A stretch of DNA of 64,000 nt from Caldithrix sp964598255 (lineage in GTDB: Bacteria; Calditrichota; Calditrichia; Calditrichales; Calditrichaceae): the NCBI GenBank assembly GCA_964598255.1, contig CAZRBA010000037.1, positions 1-64,000 on the forward strand. Reading direction: 5' to 3'. The first letter of the stretch is position 1. Every line of letters begins with the position of its first letter. The translations under genes and the position numbers were made by a program. This document shows, piece after piece, positions 34,987 to 43,079 of this stretch. The notes beneath the pieces were generated by a model. The model saw only the letters and a list, made by a program, of their open reading frames with translations. It had not been told where the DNA came from and ran no database searches.

Positions 34987-36297
34987 ATGAAATATTTAAA
35001 AGGAACTGTTTTAACCGCGCTGTTTTTAAGCCTTTGGTTGGTCGGCTGCAAATTAAACGACACGGTTTCGGCCAATCAAAATCCGCAAACGCATCAAAGC
35101 CAGTATAAGCTGTTTATTAACGAATTCATGGCCAGTAACGATGCCTGCTGTGCGGATGAATATGGTGAATTCGACGATTGGATCGAATTATACAACGCCG
35201 GTGACGACACGATTTCTTTGGCCGGCTTTTACCTGTCGGACGATAAATCGGATCCCAAAAAATTTCAGATTCCCAAAACCGCAGATCTTAAAATTTTGCC
35301 TAAAGGATTTATCGTACTTTGGGCCGACGGTCAGCCGGAACAAGGTGTGACGCATCTGGGGTTTAAACTTTCCAGCGGGGGTGAAGATATTGTTTTAACC
35401 GAACCGGACGGTTTTACCACCGTAGACGAGTACACCTACGGTCCGCAGGAAACGGATGTTTCCATGGGACGTGTTCCCGACGGCGGCTCAGAATGGAAGA
35501 AATTCACCAAACCCACGCCTGGTGCCTCCAATACAGGCGTTGCGCCACAAGTACCGCCGCAAATTTCAAGCATCGGTGTTTCGCCGGATTCGATTTGTGC
35601 CGGTGATTTGGTAACTATTTCTGCTGTGGTTACCGATGAAGACGGAGATTTGGCGCGCGTTGTATTGACTTACGGACCAAAAGATTCCGTTAATACGACA
35701 CTGGATATGACCGTAAGTAACGATTCCGTATATTCGGCACAAATCGGCCCGTTTGATGACGGAACGCGCATCTATTTTTACATCGTAGCCAAAGATGCCA
35801 AAGATAACGCCACTCAATCCGACACGCTTTCTTTTGAGGTTGGCTATGTGGCACCGGTTTTATTTATTAATGAATTTATGGCCAGTAACGATTCTTGCTG
35901 TGCCGATAATTACGGAGAATACGACGATTGGATCGAAATTTACAATCCCGGAAGCGAGCCGGTTGATATCGGCGGTATGTACATTTCTGATGACAAAACC
36001 GATTTGACGGCTTGGCAAATTCCCGCAACCGATCCGGATTCCACAACTATTCCGGCCGGAGGTTTTCTTGTTTTATGGGCAGACAAACAACCGGAACAGG
36101 GCATTTTGCATGTAAACATCAAACTTTCCAGCAAAGGCGAAGATATTGTTCTGACTGCCCCTAATGGTACGACCATTATCGACTCGTTAACTTTTGGTAC
36201 GCAAACCACCGACGTTTCCATGGGGCGCCTACCAGACGGAAGCAATCACTGGGAATTTTTCAATAATCCTACTCCTGGAGCACCGAATCACCAATGA
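34987..36297 (+). CDS. Lipoprotein with two lamin-tail domains
   Basis: 436 residues. The lipobox LVGC (Cys about 22) follows a signal segment. Two LTD domains (about 40-185 and 285-435) are near copies: FINEFMASNDACCADEYGEF against FINEFMASNDSCCADNYGEY, both followed by DDWIE and later LWADGQPEQG/LWADKQPEQG. An Ig-like spacer (about 190-280) joins them. Bacterial LTDs occur in extracellular nucleases, phosphatases and CotH-like proteins and are thought to bind envelope or nucleic-acid ligands. It overlaps the next gene by 4 nt. The internal duplication is clear; the role is unknown. Confidence 0.82.
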   Translation: MKYLKGTVLTALFLSLWLVGCKLNDTVSANQNPQTHQSQYKLFINEFMASNDACCADEYGEFDDWIELYNAGDDTISLAGFYLSDDKSDPKKFQIPKTADLKILPKGFIVLWADGQPEQGVTHLGFKLSSGGEDIVLTEPDGFTTVDEYTYGPQETDVSMGRVPDGGSEWKKFTKPTPGASNTGVAPQVPPQISSIGVSPDSICAGDLVTISAVVTDEDGDLARVVLTYGPKDSVNTTLDMTVSNDSVYSAQIGPFDDGTRIYFYIVAKDAKDNATQSDTLSFEVGYVAPVLFINEFMASNDSCCADNYGEYDDWIEIYNPGSEPVDIGGMYISDDKTDLTAWQIPATDPDSTTIPAGGFLVLWADKQPEQGILHVNIKLSSKGEDIVLTAPNGTTIIDSLTFGTQTTDVSMGRLPDGSNHWEFFNNPTPGAPNHQ

Positions 36298-37061
36298 AAC
36301 GAGTTATGATGAAATTCCGGCCAATCCTTATTATTTTAAGCTTCGGATTTCTTGCAATCTACTGCTCTCTTAACGAACCGACCGATAGCAATCGGTCGGT
36401 TCATTCTTTAAAACCAATTGCCCGTTACGCACTTGAAGTCAGCGAACCGTCCGGTTTGGCTTTATCCCAAGATAAAAAATCGTTGTGGACGGTAAGCGAC
36501 AATACCAATCAAGTTTTCCGACTCGATTTGCACGGACAAATTTTGCATACGCTTTCTTATCAAGGTCGCGACCTTGAAGGTATTGCCATCGATACCGTTA
36601 CGCAAACTTTATGGGTGGTAGAAGAACATTCCAGAGAATTAGTTGAATTGGATTCTACCGGAAAGGAATTGCAGCGTCACCGCATTTTATCCGGTAACGA
36701 TAACAGCGGGCTTGAAGGAATTTGCATTGATGGCGCACATCGTTTTTTTACGATCAAAGAAAAAAAGCCAGGAATGTTCATCGCGTTAAATCCCGATTTT
36801 ACGATTAAACATAAAACGGAAATCACTTTTGCCGCCGATTTTTCCGGACTGTGTGCCGATACGCTTGAAAATCGTTTTTGGATTTTGAGCGATCAGGACG
36901 AAAGCCTTTTTTACTGGGACACCAACCAGGGTGTTTTAAGGCAATATCGTTTGGGCGTTTCCGGTCCGGAAGGCATTGCCATTGATTTTATTCAGGGAAT
37001 TGCTTATATCGTAAGTGACCCTGAAAGCAAGTTGTATGTTTTTAAGTTGGCTGCAGAGTAA
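36294..37061 (+). CDS. SdiA-regulated-type beta-propeller lipoprotein
   Basis: 255 residues. The lipobox AIYC (Cys about 24) follows the signal. The rest resembles the SdiA-regulated/esterase-like phytase propeller family: EVSEPSGLALSQDKKSLWTVSDNTNQVF, GRDLEGIAIDTVTQTLWVVEEHS, GLEGICIDG, DFSGLCADTLENRFWILSDQD and GPEGIAIDFIQGIAYIVSD mark the repeated blades. The propeller resembles extracytoplasmic phytases, so phosphate release is a possibility given the neighbours, but catalytic residues cannot be assigned. A GAT-NGCN-ATC hairpin (36375-36402) lies just after the lipobox codons and is translated as part of the linker. Confidence 0.8.
   Translation: MKRVMMKFRPILIILSFGFLAIYCSLNEPTDSNRSVHSLKPIARYALEVSEPSGLALSQDKKSLWTVSDNTNQVFRLDLHGQILHTLSYQGRDLEGIAIDTVTQTLWVVEEHSRELVELDSTGKELQRHRILSGNDNSGLEGICIDGAHRFFTIKEKKPGMFIALNPDFTIKHKTEITFAADFSGLCADTLENRFWILSDQDESLFYWDTNQGVLRQYRLGVSGPEGIAIDFIQGIAYIVSDPESKLYVFKLAAE
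36375..36402. repeat. GAT-NGCN-ATC hairpin element, copy 4 (inside a gene)
   Basis: A perfect 12-bp stem, GAACCGACCGAT and ATCGGTCGGTTC, around the loop AGCA. It has the same total length (28 nt) and core as copy 3 but a different stem sequence, fully compensated. It is translated in the linker after the lipoprotein cysteine. Confidence 0.8.
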
Positions 37062-37192
37062 TTTCCTGTTTTTCGATTGATGTATTGTTTCATAGCCCCA
37101 GCCTTTAATTTTTGCCGATATGCAAGGACGATTTGAAATAAAAAAACATAATTCTTAATTTAGTTCAGATTTTATACAGGAGATGGCAAGCT

Positions 37193-38236
37193 ATGAAAAT
37201 GATTGATCTCAGAAGCGATACGGTAACCCAGCCCGACGAAGGAATGCGACAGGCAATGGCGGATGCACCTGTTGGCGATGATGTATTCGGAGAAGATCCT
37301 ACCGTTAACGAACTACAGAAAAAAATGGCCGAACTTACGGGCAAAGAAGCGGCGCTATTTGTAAGTAGCGGTACTCAGGCCAACCAAATTTCCATTAATG
37401 TGCACACCCAACCCGGCGACGAAGTAATTTGCGAAGAACGCGCCCACATTTTTAATTACGAAGCCGGCGCTCCTGCTCTTCTTTCCGGCGTACAACTTCA
37501 TCCTCTGTCCGGAAAATATGGCATATTGGATGTGAAAGAAACGGAAGAAATCATCCGTCCTTCCGACCATCACTTCCCCCAAACTCGGCTTATTGCCCTC
37601 GAAAACACGCATAACCGCTGGGGTGGAACGGTTTATCCTATCGAAGAGATTCGGAAAATGCGGCAATTGGCCGATTCGTACCATTTACGTATTCATCTGG
37701 ACGGGGCACGCTTGTGGAATGCTTCGATTGCCACCGGCATTTCCCTAAAAGAATACGCCCGTTATTTCGATTCTGTTTCCCTGTGCTTTTCCAAAGGATT
37801 GGGGGCTCCGGTAGGTTCGATTATCGTGGGTAGCAAAAAATTTATCGAGCGGGCGCATTATTACCGCAAAGTTTACGGCGGTGGTATGCGTCAAGCAGGA
37901 ATTATTGCGGCCGGTGCCTTATATGCCATCGAACATAATTTCGAACGCTTGCAGGAAGATCATCGTAGAGCCCGTGTGCTGGCCGAAGCCTTAAATACCT
38001 TTCCTGGTCTTGTGATCGATTTGCAAGCCGTGCAAACCAATATTGTCATTATCGATACCAGTTTATCGGGGAAAACCGCTTTTCATATTGCCGAGCTGTT
38101 AAATGAACACGGCGTAAGAGTAATCGCATTTGCTCCGACCAGAATCCGTTTAGTTACGCATTTACATATCACGGATAATGATATTGACCGAACTGTTGAA
38201 ATTTTTAAAAAAATCTGTGCGGATTTTAGCGGTTAG
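37193..38236 (+). CDS. ltaE: Low-specificity L-threonine aldolase
   Basis: 347 residues, PLP-dependent fold type I. It starts MIDLRSDTVTQPDEGMRQAM and has GDDVFGEDPTVNELQ, LFVSSGTQANQIS, the cofactor-binding Asp in HLDGARLWNA and the PLP lysine in CFSKGLGAPVGS. It cleaves L-threonine (and allo-threonine) to glycine and acetaldehyde. RBS AGGAG. It stands 130 nt after the propeller gene and converges with the LPP20-like gene, whose end overlaps its stop by 11 nt. Confidence 0.94.
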   Translation: MKMIDLRSDTVTQPDEGMRQAMADAPVGDDVFGEDPTVNELQKKMAELTGKEAALFVSSGTQANQISINVHTQPGDEVICEERAHIFNYEAGAPALLSGVQLHPLSGKYGILDVKETEEIIRPSDHHFPQTRLIALENTHNRWGGTVYPIEEIRKMRQLADSYHLRIHLDGARLWNASIATGISLKEYARYFDSVSLCFSKGLGAPVGSIIVGSKKFIERAHYYRKVYGGGMRQAGIIAAGALYAIEHNFERLQEDHRRARVLAEALNTFPGLVIDLQAVQTNIVIIDTSLSGKTAFHIAELLNEHGVRVIAFAPTRIRLVTHLHITDNDIDRTVEIFKKICADFSG

Positions 38237-38657
38237 GCATTTTCAATAGAACAAAATAACGCCATTTTTTTCCTTGTCTTACGGCCTTTTCTTTGCTTAC
38301 GTAACTCATTTGCAAATTGATGGTCAACGAATCCGGTGTATTGCCGGATTTTTTTGTTTGAAATAATTGAGCCAATGCCACGCGAGCATTCAAAATCGCC
38401 TTTTCTCTGGCAATGGAACGGCTGTCCGAAATGGCTGTTCCCGCAGAATAAACATAGCATGTATCTTTGGGAAAACGCCTAAACCAGTACGGGCTACCGC
38501 TGTTTTGGTCAACTTCCGTTTTTCTGCTGATCCGCAAAGAATCTGCCGATACGGAAACGGAATCCTTTGGATTTTTCTGTTTACTTTCTTGATTTTTACC
38601 GCAGAAGGAAAAAAGGAAAAAAAACACCAGCAACCATGCATACGCATATCTTTTCAT
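38226..38657 (-). CDS. LPP20-like lipoprotein, short
   Basis: 143 residues with lipobox FSFC (Cys about 19). The mature part has the LPP20-type pattern: PYWFRRFPKDTCYVYSAGTAISDSRSIAREKAILNARVAL in essence, that is P-x-W, a G-T-A turn and an Ala-rich helix beginning with A-R-E-K-A, then KAVRQGKKWRYFVLLKM. It is the last gene of the envelope cluster. The family's function is unknown, though some members are surface lipoproteins. Confidence 0.7.
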   Translation of the reverse strand: MKRYAYAWLLVFFFLFSFCGKNQESKQKNPKDSVSVSADSLRISRKTEVDQNSGSPYWFRRFPKDTCYVYSAGTAISDSRSIAREKAILNARVALAQLFQTKKSGNTPDSLTINLQMSYVSKEKAVRQGKKWRYFVLLKMPNR

Positions 38658-38723
38658 TCATACCCCAAAATTCCACAAGCATTACTTAAATTTATTTAAA
38701 TCAATAAATAAAATATATTGAGC

Positions 38724-39524
38724 TTAGTATTCTTGTAATAACCTATCCCGTTCTTTATTCCATTCCACCCAATCGGAATGAGCATCCGCCTGTAAATCAA
38801 AGGTGTCTTTTTTAAATGCAACTCCCGCTTTCATCCTTTTAAAATCGGCCAAATCCCGCTCCACCATTTTGCGAAATTCCTGCCGATCTTTCTGTTTGAA
38901 TTTCTCGAATTCGTTCATTTGTTGTTTTTGGTAATTTCGAAATTCTTTTTCCTGTTGTTTTTTGTACTGTTCGAAGTTCATAATCAAAATCAATTCCTCA
39001 CCGGCACCCACGGCAAAGGAAGTATCGGCCAATCCGCTGCGATCCTTTTTCATCGGCGTAATTTGAAGTTCTCCCTGGTAACATCGATACATAGTGCGGT
39101 TGGAATCGCTCTCCAAACGGTAAACCGTTCCGCGAATGGCGCAAACAGAAGTCGGTGTTTTCACGACTAAATGGCTGGTGCCTTTGGGCAAAAACAGACT
39201 AATCCAGGCACGACCGCGACTCATTTCCACTTCTTCGTTGTCTTTGGCATTCGATTTGATTTGTACAATCGAATTTTCCCCGATCCGCATAACTTTTTTA
39301 TTGGTAAACGTTATTTCACATCGTGACTGTTTTCCGGTTTTAATACGATCCTGATTGTACACGGGCATGTAATATTGAACCGCTTCCCACGATAGTTTTC
39401 CGGCATGCTGTAAAAAATTATCACCAATAGGAAAGGTAATTTTTGCGACTGGAGGTTGAGCAAAAGAAAATGCGCTGCCCAAAAAAAGCATCACGAATAA
39501 CAGGTCTATTTTCTTTATTGCCAT
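38724..39524 (-). CDS. FecR-domain protein with hendecad-repeat tail
   Basis: 266 residues from the ATG at 39524 (AAGGAAGG upstream). A signal peptide (about 1-22) is followed by a FecR-type beta domain (about 25-165), with AVQYYMPVYNQDRIKTG, RIGENSIVQI, VKTPTSVCAIRGTVYRL and the later GAGEELIL. Residues 187-232 form four 11-residue repeats with the pattern x-x-E-F-x-x-[FYM], ending in Phe-containing FKRMK. A similar repeat occurs in the next protein upstream in the operon. No ECF sigma factor or FecA-like receptor is adjacent, so this is a structural envelope protein rather than a classical regulator. Confidence 0.8.
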   Translation of the reverse strand: MAIKKIDLLFVMLFLGSAFSFAQPPVAKITFPIGDNFLQHAGKLSWEAVQYYMPVYNQDRIKTGKQSRCEITFTNKKVMRIGENSIVQIKSNAKDNEEVEMSRGRAWISLFLPKGTSHLVVKTPTSVCAIRGTVYRLESDSNRTMYRCYQGELQITPMKKDRSGLADTSFAVGAGEELILIMNFEQYKKQQEKEFRNYQKQQMNEFEKFKQKDRQEFRKMVERDLADFKRMKAGVAFKKDTFDLQADAHSDWVEWNKERDRLLQEY

Positions 39525-39571
39525 AACTGTACCTTCCTTCCTAAAAAATATTGGTTGACCAAGCAATATTA

Positions 39572-41026
39572 CTAAAAAGAAATTACTTTAGGAATTACCC
39601 CTTTAAACGCCGGCATTACCATGCCAGCATCGGCATTAACGTAAGTTGGATCGCAAATAACAAACTGCTTTCCGCGATAGGTAATCGAATTTCCTGAGAT
39701 TGGGGAATGAAAACGGACGGCCGTAGCCACATGATTTGGGTAATCCAATCCGATAACTTCAAGCCCCAAAACATTACGCACTAGGTAAGCAAACAGAACA
39801 GCCCGATCTTCGCAGTCACAACTGGGGTAATAAACCGTTTCGTCCGGAAGCATGTATTTTTCATGTCCGAATTGCTGATCATCGGTGCGATATTGAAATC
39901 CGGTTTGTACAAAACGAAGCAGCAAATTTACGGCATTTTGTTCGTTTTTTCCTTTCACAAGCTCGCGCAAGGCCTTCAAAAGAGAATAACGCAAATACGA
40001 AGAGGCCGGTGCTTCGAAATAGAGTTTTAATTCTGTTTGCGGATAATTTTTAAAAAACCGGACGACTTCCCAATCATATTCCAAGGGCACGGTGTATCGT
40101 TTTCCGGCATAAGTAAAATGCACAAGGCGCTTGTGCGCTTTTTGTGGCAGTTTGGGCAAGCGATTGATATTCAGAGCAAGAGGCTGGTTGGCATTTTGAT
40201 ACGATCCGCGATACGTTAATATTTTACCTTTTAAGTCCGCATTGCCTTTAAACGTAATAAAGTAATATTTTTGGTGATTAATAACAACAAAAGGCCGTTC
40301 AAACATGAGATTTAGCGAAGGCATTAAAAGAAACAATCGATTTCGTTTGAAAGCTATTTTCGCATCGTAGCCCGATTTGTTTAACAAAAACCACGTATAA
40401 GCAATGGCCTCCTGTCCTCCGTTTCCTATAAGGTTGCAGGCAGTTTGGTAAACAAAATGGACAAAACCCCAATCATTTAAAGCCAAATTCGTTTTGTAGT
40501 TTTTAAGTTGTTTTAAAATTTCCTTTTGGTCTACGGAGGCCAATTTTAACCATACCTTACTGATTTTTTCATTCGTCAAGGGCGGGGTTAGGTTTAAATG
40601 CAATCGCTTTTGAAACGCTATTACGACCGGTTGTGAAAAATAATCGAACGATGCCGATTTGAGTGCGTGCGTAACTGCCGGAGGTTTGGGCAAAACGGGC
40701 TCGGGTTTTGGAGGAGGCGGCGGTAGTTTTTCTATGATATTAGGCGGATGACTAATTTTTGGTTCTGGCTTCGAGGGCGCCGTGGGAATTCGAGTCGGTT
40801 TTGGTTTTTTAAAGGATTTTAATCCCTGTTTGGTTTGGAAAGACTGCCAATTTTTTTTCAAAAATTCGGCAAAATCACGATCTTGCTGTTCGACAAATTT
40901 ATTAAATTCCCGTTGATCTTTTTTTAGCCATTTTTGAAATTCATCCTGATCTTGCGCCAGCAATCCGTTGCCGGGAAGCCCTAATAACCATGCGATAAGC
41001 AGCGACAAAATTATTGCTGTACGCAT
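39572..41026 (-). CDS. Transglutaminase-like protein with N-terminal hendecad repeats
   Basis: 484 residues. After a signal peptide (1-24), residues 25-63 form 11-residue repeats (QDEFQKWLKK, DQREFNKFVEQ, QDRDFAEFLKK) with Phe at 30, 41, 52 and 63. A Pro/Lys-rich linker (about 70-115) follows. The C-terminal part carries a transglutaminase-like catalytic triad: Cys in YYPSCDCEDRAVLFAYLVR (about 400), His in YPNHVATAV and Asp in FVICDPTYVNA. Bacterial members are usually proteases, amidases or structural crosslinkers; the substrate is unknown. RBS AAGGAG. It is expected in the periplasm. Confidence 0.8.
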   Translation of the reverse strand: MRTAIILSLLIAWLLGLPGNGLLAQDQDEFQKWLKKDQREFNKFVEQQDRDFAEFLKKNWQSFQTKQGLKSFKKPKPTRIPTAPSKPEPKISHPPNIIEKLPPPPPKPEPVLPKPPAVTHALKSASFDYFSQPVVIAFQKRLHLNLTPPLTNEKISKVWLKLASVDQKEILKQLKNYKTNLALNDWGFVHFVYQTACNLIGNGGQEAIAYTWFLLNKSGYDAKIAFKRNRLFLLMPSLNLMFERPFVVINHQKYYFITFKGNADLKGKILTYRGSYQNANQPLALNINRLPKLPQKAHKRLVHFTYAGKRYTVPLEYDWEVVRFFKNYPQTELKLYFEAPASSYLRYSLLKALRELVKGKNEQNAVNLLLRFVQTGFQYRTDDQQFGHEKYMLPDETVYYPSCDCEDRAVLFAYLVRNVLGLEVIGLDYPNHVATAVRFHSPISGNSITYRGKQFVICDPTYVNADAGMVMPAFKGVIPKVISF

Positions 41027-41054
41027 ATTATCTCCTTGTTTTTAGGTTAGTTAT

Positions 41055-42230
41055 TTAACGAATAACATCCCGACTGTTCACTTCGTCGTACATTTGATAA
41101 ACCGGAACAATTTGCATATTTTGATCTATTTTAAACACTTCCCACACATTACCTTTGCGGCCACGCGGCACATCAAAACTAGCTTGCAAGCGACCGTCGG
41201 CATAAACATCGACATGAGCTTGGCTAAAAGACAAATCCAGACTGTTGCGTTGGTTGCGTCCCGAATAATTATGAACCGCATAAGTGTAAATTCCGCGAGC
41301 CGGTTTGTATATGGTAATCGTTTCTGGTCCGTAGGAATGTTGATCATCGCGATCGAGGAAATTCTTGCCGCCTATCAGTGTTTTATGGCGCCACCAAATA
41401 TGAAATTTGCCTCCGTCCGGTTTTGGGCCGCTTAAATGGGCATCCAAATCCGGCGGAAAAGCTCCCCAAGTTAGCACGATGCGGTATTCGTTTACTTCCG
41501 GCGTTAAAGCAAAATTCATTGCCACCGGCAGTTCGTCGATGCTCATTCTAAATTCGTGTTTGGCTTCCAAATATCCCGATTTGGAAAACAACACGTCATA
41601 CGAACCGTATTCCACCGGTGCAATGAATTTTCCGCTCCCATTTGTTGAACCCATGGCCACGGTTTCGCCGGTACGTTGATTTTTTACGACAACTGCTGCT
41701 CCTTCCAAAGGCTTTCCAGTTACAGCATCGATCAAGGTAACTTTGTAAATACGTTTCTTTTTAAACGGTTCCAGAAATTTGTAAAAATGACCGTCGACAA
41801 TAGCCCCTGTCCGAAACACCAAACCTGCTGTTTTTTCCGGTACCGATATCTGATAACCACCATGATTTAGACGGTCCTCTACCCAAACCCGAACATGGGC
41901 ATTGGACAAAGTGTAATAATCTTCTTCCTGTGCGAATTCTTCATCCATCAAATCATTAACAACCCAAATATTAAACAAATAGCCTTTAGCGTTTTTGATG
42001 ATAAATTCTTGCGAGCCCCCGCTTAATGTTCGCGTTACCAAAACATTGCCATCGGTGGACGGCTTATCCAAATTACCACGAATGGTTTCCACTTTCCCGT
42101 CATGGTAATATTGCAATACGGCTTCCGCTTCCCCATTCATAGCCATTTCGTCCCATTTTACGGTAATTTTGTAATCATAGCCGTAAACCAAGGAAGCCAT
42201 GAGTATTAAACTAATCAAAACTTTCCACAT
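41055..42230 (-). CDS. Secreted protein with carboxypeptidase-regulatory and YfaP-like domains
   Basis: 391 residues. A signal peptide (about 1-17) precedes an N-terminal beta domain (about 18-165). A carboxypeptidase-D regulatory-like domain follows (about 168-245: TLIDAVTGKPLEGAAVVVKN, GSYDVLFSKSGY). The C-terminal domain (about 250-385) resembles YfaP: VLTWGAFPPDLDAHLSGP, with the D-L-D-x-H motif, and GIYTYAVHNYSG. There is no enzymatic motif. RBS AGGAGGG. It is probably a periplasmic or surface adaptor in the LpoB/LPP20 cluster. Confidence 0.75.
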   Translation of the reverse strand: MWKVLISLILMASLVYGYDYKITVKWDEMAMNGEAEAVLQYYHDGKVETIRGNLDKPSTDGNVLVTRTLSGGSQEFIIKNAKGYLFNIWVVNDLMDEEFAQEEDYYTLSNAHVRVWVEDRLNHGGYQISVPEKTAGLVFRTGAIVDGHFYKFLEPFKKKRIYKVTLIDAVTGKPLEGAAVVVKNQRTGETVAMGSTNGSGKFIAPVEYGSYDVLFSKSGYLEAKHEFRMSIDELPVAMNFALTPEVNEYRIVLTWGAFPPDLDAHLSGPKPDGGKFHIWWRHKTLIGGKNFLDRDDQHSYGPETITIYKPARGIYTYAVHNYSGRNQRNSLDLSFSQAHVDVYADGRLQASFDVPRGRKGNVWEVFKIDQNMQIVPVYQMYDEVNSRDVIR

Positions 42231-42259
42231 TCCCCTTGCCCTCCTTAATGTAGCCCTTG

Positions 42260-43021
42260 CTAATTACCCAGCAAAGGTGAGTGCACACCCTTTTTCGGAA
42301 TACGTACAAGCACATAATAAACTTGATTTTTGTAATCGGGATAGCGTTGCATTATTTGAATATTTTCCAAAAGGTACCTAAGATTTAAAAATGAAATTTC
42401 ACTCATCGAAGCGTCATCTTCGGGACCTTCCCGATCCACTAACCGTAATTTAAAAACGGCTACGGCCAAATTAGTCAAAATAGAAAATATGGCTTGCTCC
42501 TCTGCTGTTTTCCAAGCATCATTTTCATTTCCCGTCGATGTGTACAACCCCACACCGTAATAAAAATCTTTATCCTGCCAAAAGCTTTGCTGTGTCCATT
42601 CCGGCTTTTTTAGTGATGCTACCTCGATCCAGATAGAATGAAAACGATCCATCGGCTTTAGAGAGAATGCCGAGACATAATCGCCTGTAATAATTTCGGT
42701 CTGAAAGGAATCTACTTTAAACAATTTACCGTGTATCTTACTAACCGAATCCGGCGAAAAGTAGTAATAATAATCGGAATTTTTTAACCAATCATTGTGC
42801 TCGGGATCGTTGTAAATTTCTAAGGTTCCATAAACCACGCAGGAACGGTAAGCGCAATACATGTTTTCCGCATCAAATTCAGCCGTATTTCCGGAATAGG
42901 AATAGCCGGTAATAATATGCGGATATTTTTCCGGAAATAAAAACCATTCCGGATAACGATTAATGGCAAAAGCCTGAACCGAAAATAATAGCAATCCTGC
43001 AAAAACGGAAAATACTCTCAT
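42260..43021 (-). CDS. LPP20-like secreted protein
   Basis: 253 residues with signal peptide (about 1-19, ending in QAFA). Two P-x-W/F turns (YPEWFLFPEKYPHIITGYSY and KPEWTQQSFWQDKDFYYGVGLYTS) followed by Ala-rich helices recall the LPP20/LpoB-like fold, seemingly present twice. The ATG at 43021 lies only about 4-10 nt after a terminator-like hairpin, and no free RBS is visible, so expression may depend on attenuation or on re-initiation. Confidence 0.6.
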   Translation of the reverse strand: MRVFSVFAGLLLFSVQAFAINRYPEWFLFPEKYPHIITGYSYSGNTAEFDAENMYCAYRSCVVYGTLEIYNDPEHNDWLKNSDYYYYFSPDSVSKIHGKLFKVDSFQTEIITGDYVSAFSLKPMDRFHSIWIEVASLKKPEWTQQSFWQDKDFYYGVGLYTSTGNENDAWKTAEEQAIFSILTNLAVAVFKLRLVDREGPEDDASMSEISFLNLRYLLENIQIMQRYPDYKNQVYYVLVRIPKKGVHSPLLGN

Positions 43022-43024
43022 AAA

Positions 43025-43061
43025 TAAAAAAACAAAGGGAGGCCTGTCATCCTCCCTTTGT
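43025..43061 (-). terminator. Terminator or attenuator abutting the next start codon
   Basis: A perfect 11-bp stem, ACAAAGGGAGG/CCTCCCTTTGT, with an 8-nt loop is followed on the minus strand by seven T. It lies 18 nt after the stop of the LPP20 lipoprotein gene and immediately before the ATG of the following gene. Confidence 0.85.
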
Positions 43062-43079
43062 CACGCTTACTATTCCTGA

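Noticed and set aside
38366..38699. 110-codon plus-strand frame at the end of the LPP20-like gene
   Set aside because: Antisense to a lipoprotein with signal, lipobox and LPP20 pattern.
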